Assembly: GCF_900113935.1 (NCBI RefSeq)
Contig: NZ_FORF01000010.1
Span: 62,001-126,000 of the forward strand
Reading direction: 5' to 3'
Source: Aquamicrobium aerolatum DSM 21857
GTDB lineage: Bacteria; Pseudomonadota; Alphaproteobacteria; Rhizobiales; Rhizobiaceae
Length of the DNA: 64,000 nucleotides
The number at the start of each line of letters is the position of its first letter. Position 1 is the first letter of the stretch. A program made the position numbers and the translations under genes. Below, in pieces: positions 57,347-64,000 of the stretch. The notes below the pieces were generated by a model that worked only from the letters and a program-made list of their open reading frames with translations, was not told where the DNA came from and made no database searches.

Positions 57347-58627
57347 TCAAGAGTTTCGGCTCTTTTCGTGCCCCGTTTCCGTATTTCCGGTCTCATTCTC
57401 GTGTCTGGACGTCGGTTTGGGGACAAGTCGGGCGAAGATTGTGGACGTGCGGAGCAGGGCTGTGAAACGGCCACGCTCGTCGCTGGGAGCGGCCGGGCGC
57501 TTTCTCATCCGATAGAGGATTAGGACGATGAAAACCGCGTAGATCACGGACGTGAATGAAAACAGTGCGTGTGGGCCGTACCACTCCATCATCGCTGCGG
57601 CGGCGAACGGTCCGCCGATGGCACCGAACGAGTAGAACAACATGAGCGCAGCGTTGATCATGACGAACTCGTTCGGCTTGGCGCGATCATTCGCATGGGC
57701 CGCCGAGAGAGAAAAAAGCGGCATCGCGAACGCACCGAAGACGAAGATCAGCGCGAAATTGAGCAGACGGTCGCTGCTTCCTGCCAGCATCAGAATGATA
57801 GCAACGGCAAGTGCGAGCGCGGTGGTCGCCAACAGGACAGTGCGCCGGTCGCTCCGGTCGGAGGCATAGCCGAGCGGATACTGGATCATCGCGCCACCGA
57901 TGATCGACAGGCTGACGAATGTCGCCACGTCGGCCACCGACATGCCGATTGCCTGCGCATAGACCGGTGACATTGTACGGAAAGCGCTGTTGGTCATGCC
58001 AATCGCCACGCAGCCAATCGCGGCAATGGGAGAAATTTGCCAGGCCCGGCGCAAATCAAGCTTCACATCGTCCGGCGGGACCGGATTCGAACGGTCAGCA
58101 AGCGACACCGGCACCAGTGACAACGAAATCATCATCGCCATTACGGCGAAGATCGGAAAGCCTTCCGGTCCGATGATCGGAATCAGGAACTGTGCGCCCG
58201 TGACCGCGCCCAGATCGACGATGCGATAAAGCCCAAGAACCCGTGCGCGCGCCGAATTTGGGACACCTGAATTGAGCCAGCTTTCCATCACCGTGAACAG
58301 CCCGGCAAAACAGATGCCGCTGAAAAAGCGCGCCACGGTCCAGATGCCTTCGTCCACGACAGTGGCCATCAGTAGCGTCGCGGATGCAGCGATGGCGGCG
58401 AGGGCGGAAAAGGCGCGGATGTGGCCGACGGCCCGCAGCATGCGGATAATGATCAGGCATCCGATTAGAAAGCCCGCGAAGTATGCGGTGCCCATGAAGC
58501 CGATGCTGCTGGCCGAAAAGCCCTCCTGGGCGCCGCGCACCGCGATCAAGGTTCCCTGAAGCCCGTTCCCTGCCAGCAGGATGCCTGCTGCGGTAAGAAT
58601 GGGAATGAGCGGTCGTATACTGTTCAT
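57347..58627 (-). CDS. MFS transporter (YcaD/UMF-type)
   Basis: 426 residues, twelve predicted membrane helices with a central break near the RSNPVPPDD loop. N-terminal GNGLQGTLIAVRGAQEGFS, a cytoplasmic GYASDRSDRR motif and the helix sequence FAMPLFSLSAAHANDRA are typical of the YcaD/UMF branch. Substrate unknown. Follows rnd by 51 bases, same strand. Confidence 0.9.
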   Translation of the reverse strand: MNSIRPLIPILTAAGILLAGNGLQGTLIAVRGAQEGFSASSIGFMGTAYFAGFLIGCLIIIRMLRAVGHIRAFSALAAIAASATLLMATVVDEGIWTVARFFSGICFAGLFTVMESWLNSGVPNSARARVLGLYRIVDLGAVTGAQFLIPIIGPEGFPIFAVMAMMISLSLVPVSLADRSNPVPPDDVKLDLRRAWQISPIAAIGCVAIGMTNSAFRTMSPVYAQAIGMSVADVATFVSLSIIGGAMIQYPLGYASDRSDRRTVLLATTALALAVAIILMLAGSSDRLLNFALIFVFGAFAMPLFSLSAAHANDRAKPNEFVMINAALMLFYSFGAIGGPFAAAAMMEWYGPHALFSFTSVIYAVFIVLILYRMRKRPAAPSDERGRFTALLRTSTIFARLVPKPTSRHENETGNTETGHEKSRNS

Positions 58628-58871
58628 TGACGCCAGCAGGTAAGAGAACCAAGTCGACCTTCTCTATAGGTCGATGCTGCGCACTATGCCACGGACAATT
58701 GCGGGACTGTGCTGGTCCAGTGTCGATTGCACCCTGTTCAAAAGTCTCGTGAAGTTGCCGACGAGGCTGCTGCAACTTGACAAAAGTGCGCGCGCATGCG
58801 CTTTTCCGCCCCAATTTGGCGCTGGGATTCCGTTTCCGGCTCGACCTCTCTATCCGGACTTGCTCATGACC

Positions 58872-60662
58872 ATGCATCGTTATCGCAGCCATACTTGCGC
58901 TCAGTTGAGAAAGGCCGATGTCGGCCAGGCCGTTCGTCTTTCCGGCTGGGTTCATCGTGTCCGTGACCATGGTGGACTTCTGTTCATCGATATCCGCGAC
59001 CATTATGGCCTGACGCAGATTGTCGCCGATCCGGACTCGCCTTGTTTCAAGGTGGCTGAAACCGTTCGCGGCGAATGGGTCATTCGCGTTGATGGCGAGG
59101 TGAAGGCGCGCACCGACGAGACGATCAACACGAACCTGCCGACGGGCGAAATCGAAGTGTTCGCGCAGGACATGGAAGTGCTGTCCGCAGCCAAGGAACT
59201 GCCGCTGCCGGTGTTCGGCGAGCCGGACTATCCGGAAGACATCCGTCTGAAATACCGCTTCCTCGACCTTCGTCGCGAAACGCTGCACAAGAACATTGTC
59301 CAGCGTATGAACATCATTTCGGCGATGCGCAACGGCATGAGTGCTCGCGGCTTTGCTGAATACACGACGCCGATCCTGACCGCCTCGTCGCCGGAAGGCG
59401 CACGTGACTTCCTCGTGCCGAGCCGTATCCATCCGGGCAAGTTCTTTGCGCTGCCGCAGGCGCCGCAGCAGTACAAGCAGCTGCTGATGGTTGCCGGCTT
59501 CGACCGGTATTTCCAGATTGCGCCTTGCTTCCGCGATGAAGACCCGCGTGCTGACCGCCTGCCGGGCGAGTTCTATCAGCTCGACGTCGAGATGAGCTTC
59601 GTTACCCAGGAAGACATCTGGGCGACGATGGAGCCGATGATGACGGCGGTGTTCGAGGAGTTCGCCGACGGCAAGCCGGTGACCAAGGAGTGGCCACGAA
59701 TTCCTTACGACGTCGCGATGCGCAAATATGGTTCCGACAAGCCGGACCTGCGCAACCCGATCATCATGGAAGAAGTGTCTGACCATTTCCGCGGGTCGGG
59801 CTTCAAGGTGTTTGCAAACATCCTGGCCGGCAGCGACAAGGCTGAAGTCTGGGCAATCCCGGCCAAGACCGGCGGCAGCCGCGCGTTCTGCGACCGCATG
59901 AATTCGTGGGCGCAGGGCGAGGGCCAGCCGGGCCTTGGCTATATCTTCTGGCGCAAGGAAGGTGACAAGCTCGAAGGCGCTGGACCGCTTGCCAAGAATA
60001 TTGGCGAGGAGCGCACAGAAGCCATCCGCCAGCAACTCGGTCTCGACGATGGCGATGCCTGCTTCTTCGTGGCAGGTGACCCGAAGAAGTTCGTCAGCTT
60101 TGCGGGTGCGGCACGTACCCGCGCAGGTGAGGAACTCAATCTGGTCGACCGCGACCGGTTCGAGCTTTGCTGGATTGTCGACTTCCCGTTCTACGAGTGG
60201 AACGAAGACGAAAAGAAGATCGATTTCGCGCATAATCCGTTCTCGATGCCGCAGGGTGGCCTTGAGGCACTGGAAGGCTCCGATCCGCTGTCGCTCAAGG
60301 CGTATCAGTATGATGCCGTCTGCAACGGCTTCGAGATCGCGTCGGGCTCGATCCGTAACCAGTCGCCGGAACTGATGGTCAAGGCGTTCGAGAAGGTTGG
60401 TTTGAGCCAGGCGGATGTGGAAGAGCGCTTTGGTGGTCTTTATCGCGCGTTCCAGTATGGCGCGCCGCCGCACGGCGGTTGTGCATTCGGTATCGACCGC
60501 GTGGTGATGCTGCTCGTCGGCGCGAAGAACCTGCGCGAAATCTCGCTGTTCCCGATGAACCAGCAGGCGCAGGATCTGCTGATGAACGCGCCATCGGAGG
60601 CACAGCCGTCGCAGTTGCGCGAATTGCACCTGCGGACCGTGGCGCCGCAGAAGGACGCCTAG
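58872..60662 (+). CDS. aspS: Aspartate--tRNA ligase
   Basis: 596 residues, bacterial-type class II synthetase with an N-terminal anticodon OB-fold, the catalytic core ([19 protein letters not shown], motif 2 and [15 protein letters not shown]) and an inserted GAD domain; motif 3 is [24 protein letters not shown] is the usual start; ATG 58866 is also possible and no strong binding site separates them. At the anticodon-domain position that distinguishes discriminating enzymes it reads RDHGG, the form of non-discriminating AspRS (inference). Confidence 0.96.
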   Translation: MHRYRSHTCAQLRKADVGQAVRLSGWVHRVRDHGGLLFIDIRDHYGLTQIVADPDSPCFKVAETVRGEWVIRVDGEVKARTDETINTNLPTGEIEVFAQDMEVLSAAKELPLPVFGEPDYPEDIRLKYRFLDLRRETLHKNIVQRMNIISAMRNGMSARGFAEYTTPILTASSPEGARDFLVPSRIHPGKFFALPQAPQQYKQLLMVAGFDRYFQIAPCFRDEDPRADRLPGEFYQLDVEMSFVTQEDIWATMEPMMTAVFEEFADGKPVTKEWPRIPYDVAMRKYGSDKPDLRNPIIMEEVSDHFRGSGFKVFANILAGSDKAEVWAIPAKTGGSRAFCDRMNSWAQGEGQPGLGYIFWRKEGDKLEGAGPLAKNIGEERTEAIRQQLGLDDGDACFFVAGDPKKFVSFAGAARTRAGEELNLVDRDRFELCWIVDFPFYEWNEDEKKIDFAHNPFSMPQGGLEALEGSDPLSLKAYQYDAVCNGFEIASGSIRNQSPELMVKAFEKVGLSQADVEERFGGLYRAFQYGAPPHGGCAFGIDRVVMLLVGAKNLREISLFPMNQQAQDLLMNAPSEAQPSQLRELHLRTVAPQKDA

Positions 60663-60687
60663 GTCTTTCACTTTCTGGTATTTGGAG

Positions 60688-60720
60688 AACGGCGCGACAT
60701 CGATCGCGCCGTTTTCTTTT
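60688..60720 (+). terminator. Terminator of aspS
   Basis: Perfect 10-bp stem AACGGCGCGA / TCGCGCCGTT with a 6-base loop, followed by TTCTTTT, 25 bases after the stop codon. Confidence 0.9.
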
Positions 60721-60726
60721 GGCAGA

Positions 60727-60756
60727 CAAAAAAAAGCCCGGTCAAGCCGGGCTTTT
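60727..60756 (-). terminator. Terminator of the exported-protein gene
   Basis: 10-bp stem AAAAGCCCGG / CCGGGCTTTT, loop of 5. On the minus strand it continues into a run of T (8 A on plus, 60728-60735). It lies 19 bases past the stop of the 60775 gene. Confidence 0.9.
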
Positions 60757-60774
60757 GGTTGATTGAGAAGCTGA

Positions 60775-61956
60775 TCAATCGTTGGCCGTCACGGTTACGC
60801 CCAGCGTCTTGGTCAGCTTTTTGGGATCTGACATCACATCCGCCGCGAGAAGCGCAAATGGGACTGGTGCGGATGGAGCTGCCCGGACTGTCAGGTTCTT
60901 CGGATCGTCGAGGAATTTGCCGACAGCCTGCATCGCTTCCGCGGTCAGTTCAGCATTGCCAAGCTGACCCAGCAGGAATGGCAATACAGCCTTCGCCTGA
61001 TTGGCGATGTCGGTGGGCTTCATGCCCTGCGTTTCGGCCAGATAGTTGAGCAGCTTGTTGGTCAGGGAAGCGTCTGTGAATTTCACTGACGTGCTGTGGA
61101 AAATCAGCTGCTGCATCAGGCCGAGGATAGCTAGTCCCTGGCTTGACGTGTCGCCATCCGGATTAGCAGCGATCTGTGCCTGCAGTTCGCGCAGCGATGC
61201 CAGGAATGCCGGGGTGTACCCGCCCATGTCGAAGGTAAGGCCAAATGTACCGGCATTGTCGACGACGGTATCGTAGTGCGACAGGACGAAGCGTCCATCT
61301 GTCGGCTGCCAGTAACCGTCGAAAGAAAGCGAGCCGGTGACTTCTTCAAGATCCAGCGCTGCCAGGACTGCTTGCTGGTCTTCGTCATCCACGACAGTGA
61401 GGTTGAGATAGAATTTGTCAGCGCTGCCCGAATAGGTCATTGGCTCGCCATTTGCGGGCGCTGTCATGCGCGTGACGAAATCGCTGAGGGAAACAACCTC
61501 GTCATCGCTCACCGTCACCGACATGCTGCCGATGGAGGCTTTTTCGTAGAAAATCGAACCGCCAAACTGGTCGATCTGCGAGTCTTCCGGGAGAAGCACG
61601 CCAGCCATGACCGCATCGTCGATCGACACCGTCGAGGTCTCGTCGCCGACTTCCATCGGATCGAAGACGATCTCTTTGATCAGATAGCCTTCGGCAGTGT
61701 TGCTGACACCATTCAGTGCGACGTCGCCGATCAACAGCTTGTCGTCGGCTGTGCCGGCTCGAACATTGACCAGCACGGCATCGTCGCCGCGAATGTCGAT
61801 GCGGTCCCATTCCAGAATCGCGCCTTGCATCTGCACGATTTCTTTCAGGCGCTCGGCTGCCATTCCTGCCGTGTCTGCGAAAGCACCGGACAGGCTGGTG
61901 GTTACGAGAAGAAATGATAGGGGGAGCGCCCGCATATGCCTGTAGCTCAAATTCAT
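60775..61956 (-). CDS. Exported protein of unknown function
   Basis: 393 residues. Signal peptide of about 28 residues (MRALPLSFLLVTTSLSG, cleavage after AFA). The mature part is acidic, rich in Asp, Thr and Val with little cysteine and no recognisable catalytic motif; the middle reads like beta-strand repeats (IDDAVMAGVLLPEDSQ, LTVVDDEDQQAVLAAL) and the C-terminal third is more helical. AGGA precedes the ATG at 61954-61956. Possibly an outer-membrane-associated or polymer-binding protein, but I do not recognise it. Single gene. Confidence 0.75.
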   Translation of the reverse strand: MNLSYRHMRALPLSFLLVTTSLSGAFADTAGMAAERLKEIVQMQGAILEWDRIDIRGDDAVLVNVRAGTADDKLLIGDVALNGVSNTAEGYLIKEIVFDPMEVGDETSTVSIDDAVMAGVLLPEDSQIDQFGGSIFYEKASIGSMSVTVSDDEVVSLSDFVTRMTAPANGEPMTYSGSADKFYLNLTVVDDEDQQAVLAALDLEEVTGSLSFDGYWQPTDGRFVLSHYDTVVDNAGTFGLTFDMGGYTPAFLASLRELQAQIAANPDGDTSSQGLAILGLMQQLIFHSTSVKFTDASLTNKLLNYLAETQGMKPTDIANQAKAVLPFLLGQLGNAELTAEAMQAVGKFLDDPKNLTVRAAPSAPVPFALLAADVMSDPKKLTKTLGVTVTAND

Positions 61957-62147
61957 GGGGGAGATTTCCTCTCGTGATCGGAATGTGAGATTTGTTGTCG
62001 GGGCGCGGGTAGATTCGATGTTTTGCGTGAAAACGCAACCTAAAGTATCGTGTTGAGCTTTGGATAACATGACGCAGGACATTGCACTACCACGGCGCGG
62101 CTAAAGGAGCCCTTGCTCCGAATCACCCCGTCCATTAACCCGAATCC

Positions 62148-64000
62148 ATGGGAAAGAACCAGAATCCGCCGGGCTCCAGCGGGGGCGATCATATTGAAAC
62201 AGTCGATCTGCGTAAGGCTCTTGAGGACCGCTACCTCGCCTACGCTCTCTCGACAATCATGCACCGGGCGTTGCCGGACGTTCGCGATGGGCTGAAGCCG
62301 GTTCATCGCCGGATCATGCACGCGATGCGGTTGCTGAGGTTGAACCCGGATCAGGGGTTTGCCAAGTGTGCCCGTATCGTCGGCGAGGTGATGGGTAAAT
62401 TCCACCCGCACGGCGACCAGTCGATCTACGATGCGCTGGTGCGGCTCGCACAATCATTCTCGGTGCGTTATCCGCTGGTCGACGGGCAGGGTAACTTCGG
62501 CAATATCGACGGCGATAACGCAGCTGCGATGCGCTATACCGAAGCGCGGATGACCGATGTTGCGACCTCGCTGCTTGAAGGCATTACCGAGAACGCCGTC
62601 GATTTTCGTCTGACATACAATGAGGAAGACGAAGAGCCGATCGTCCTGCCGGGGGCGTTCCCCAATCTTCTGGCGAACGGATCGTCGGGAATCGCGGTGG
62701 GCATGGCGACCTCCATCCCGCCTCACAACGCCGCCGAATTGTGCAAGGCCGCGCTGCACCTGATCGACCATCCCGAAGCCGAGGTCGAGGATCTGATGTC
62801 CTCGACGCCCAATGACGATCCGGACGAAAACATGGTGCGCGGACCGGACTTTCCGACCGGCGGTGTCATTGTCGATTCGTTCGATTCCATTCTGGAATCC
62901 TACAAGACAGGGCGGGGTTCTTTCCGGGTTCGTTCCAAGTGGCATTCCGAGGATCAGGGCCGCGGGACCTGGCAGATCGTCGTCACCGAGATTCCCTATG
63001 GGGTACAGAAGTCGCGGCTGATCGAGAAGATCGCTGAGTTGCTTCTGGCTCGCCGTTTGCCGCTGCTGGAAGATGTACGCGACGAAAGCGCGGAAGACGT
63101 CCGGCTTGTGCTGGTTCCCAAGAGCCGCACGGTGGACCCGGCGATCCTGATGGAGTCGCTGTTCAAGCTGACCGAGCTGGAAAGCCGGTTCCCGCTGAAC
63201 ATGAACGTTCTATCGCACGGCAAGGTGCCAGGTGTCCTGTCGCTGAAGCAGGTGCTTCGAGAGTGGCTCGACCACCGCAAGGACGTTTTGATACGTCGTT
63301 CGCGCTTCCGGCTGGACGAGATCGTTCGTCGCCTTGAGATTCTTGGCGGCTATCTGATCGCCTATCTCAATCTCGATGAGGTCATCCGCATCATCCGCGA
63401 GGAAGATGAGCCCAAGCCGGTGATGATGGCCAAATGGGAGCTGACCGACCTTCAGGCGGAATCGATCCTCAACATGCGGCTGCGTTCGTTGCGCAAGCTC
63501 GAGGAATTCGAGATCCGCAAGGAGCATGACGCGCTATCCGAAGAAAAGGCGCAGATCGAAGCTCTTCTCGGTTCAGACGAGAAGCAGTGGAAGATGGTGC
63601 GTTGGGAGGTCGAGAAAGTCCGCGACCGCTTCGGCTCGACGACCGATCTCGGTCGCCGCCGTACCCAGTTCGCTGACGCGCCGGATCATGACGTCGAAGA
63701 TATTCATCAGGCGATGATCGAGCGCGAGCCGGTGACGGTGGTGGTCTCAGAAAAGGGCTGGCTCAGGGCGATGAAGGGCCATATGGCCGACTTCTCGACG
63801 CTCGCCTTCAAGGAGGGCGACAGCCTTAAGCTGGCGTTCCACGCACAGACCACCGACAAGATCCTGTTCCTGACCACGGGCGGAAAGTTCTTCACGATTG
63901 GAGCCGACAGGCTTCCGGGCGGGCGCGGCCATGGTGAGCCGATCCGTATCATGGTCGACATGGAAAACGATCAGTCGATCGTGACGGCGTTTGTCCACGA
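62148..64000 (+). CDS. parC: DNA topoisomerase IV subunit A (partial, 3' end cut)
   Basis: Starts at ATG 62148 and runs off the window end after about 617 codons, so the C-terminal part is missing. ParC cleaves and passes DNA to decatenate daughter chromosomes. The catalytic Tyr is in [14 protein letters not shown]-type [11 protein letters not shown] and the [21 protein letters not shown] are present. The quinolone-contact position equivalent to E. coli Ser80 is Gln. ParC rather than GyrA is indicated by length, by [12 protein letters not shown] at the N-terminus and by the [12 protein letters not shown] region; the aspS-parC order fits other Rhizobiales. Confidence 0.93.
   Translation, partial: MGKNQNPPGSSGGDHIETVDLRKALEDRYLAYALSTIMHRALPDVRDGLKPVHRRIMHAMRLLRLNPDQGFAKCARIVGEVMGKFHPHGDQSIYDALVRLAQSFSVRYPLVDGQGNFGNIDGDNAAAMRYTEARMTDVATSLLEGITENAVDFRLTYNEEDEEPIVLPGAFPNLLANGSSGIAVGMATSIPPHNAAELCKAALHLIDHPEAEVEDLMSSTPNDDPDENMVRGPDFPTGGVIVDSFDSILESYKTGRGSFRVRSKWHSEDQGRGTWQIVVTEIPYGVQKSRLIEKIAELLLARRLPLLEDVRDESAEDVRLVLVPKSRTVDPAILMESLFKLTELESRFPLNMNVLSHGKVPGVLSLKQVLREWLDHRKDVLIRRSRFRLDEIVRRLEILGGYLIAYLNLDEVIRIIREEDEPKPVMMAKWELTDLQAESILNMRLRSLRKLEEFEIRKEHDALSEEKAQIEALLGSDEKQWKMVRWEVEKVRDRFGSTTDLGRRRTQFADAPDHDVEDIHQAMIEREPVTVVVSEKGWLRAMKGHMADFSTLAFKEGDSLKLAFHAQTTDKILFLTTGGKFFTIGADRLPGGRGHGEPIRIMVDMENDQSIVTAFVH

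Noticed and set aside
58095-60671. 858-codon open frame antisense to aspS and the MFS gene
   Set aside because: It lies opposite two well-identified genes and has no protein family likeness; long antisense frames are common in GC-rich coding DNA.

Overview
The window is a contiguous piece of an alphaproteobacterial chromosome, most likely from the order Hyphomicrobiales (Rhizobiales), near Brucellaceae/Phyllobacteriaceae. The basis is gene content and order: rplI-rpsR-rpsF facing fabD-fabG-acpP-fabF-mltG-yicC-gmk, a minus-strand rsmA-pdxA-surA-lptD-lptG-lptF block, a uvrC-pgsA-moaD-moaE block, an Omp25/Omp31-type outer membrane protein, the rhizobial-type amino-acid transporter aapJQMP, hdaA with a clamp-binding motif, and GC-rich palindromic intergenic repeats. 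Species cannot be named from the sequence alone. No phage, IS element, CRISPR array or plasmid gene was seen.

Layout. 0-3.6 kb: ynfA, cyclopropane fatty acid synthase with a pair of 45-bp palindromic repeats at its 5' end, then rplI, rpsR and rpsF (all minus). 4.1-10.6 kb: plus-strand fatty-acid initiation and elongation genes, mltG, yicC and gmk. 10.7-19.2 kb: minus-strand rRNA dimethyltransferase, pdxA and the LPS-export/outer-membrane assembly genes (surA, lptD, lptG, lptF), plus a PAP2 lipid phosphatase. 19.4-22 kb: pepA, holC and a two-TM protein. 22-24.7 kb: a crotonase and an ABC-F ATPase on the minus strand.

24.8-28.6 kb is the accessory-looking part. It holds a secreted glycine-rich protein with a 14-residue tandem repeat and a MarR regulator. 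Divergent from the regulator is a small operon: a six-Asp-box beta-propeller, a diglycine-ended MoaD/ThiS-like protein and a VOC protein. A DinB protein lies opposite. A TTGACA-17-TATCAA promoter whose -10 lies inside a GTTGATATCAAC palindrome sits between the MarR gene and the operon. This is the best candidate for a poorly described system.

28.8-37.3 kb: ndk, then moaE, moaD, pgsA, uvrC and a pteridine-reductase-like SDR in one minus-strand run; the Omp25-like protein; a GST; a lipoprotein RNase T2 with Gln where the family has a catalytic Glu, behind a secreted four-cysteine protein; and rlmJ. 37.4-43.9 kb: a molybdopterin oxidoreductase, purN/purM, and a CDP-alcohol phosphatidyltransferase, PerM-type permease and hdaA operon. 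43.9-52.2 kb: tRNA-Arg(TCT), an NDUFS4-like complex I subunit, tRNA-Pro(TGG), a Cys/Met-metabolism PLP enzyme, aapJQMP, an FAD monooxygenase and an NDUFS6-like zinc protein. 52.3-64 kb: ppk-ppx, rnd, an MFS transporter, aspS, an exported protein of unknown function and the 5' part of parC, cut by the window end.

Most genes are housekeeping: translation, type II fatty acid synthesis feeding the envelope, LPS export, purine and molybdopterin synthesis, replication control (holC, hdaA), polyphosphate turnover and topology. Start codons were chosen mainly by Shine-Dalgarno sequence and family length, and often lie downstream of the longest open frame.
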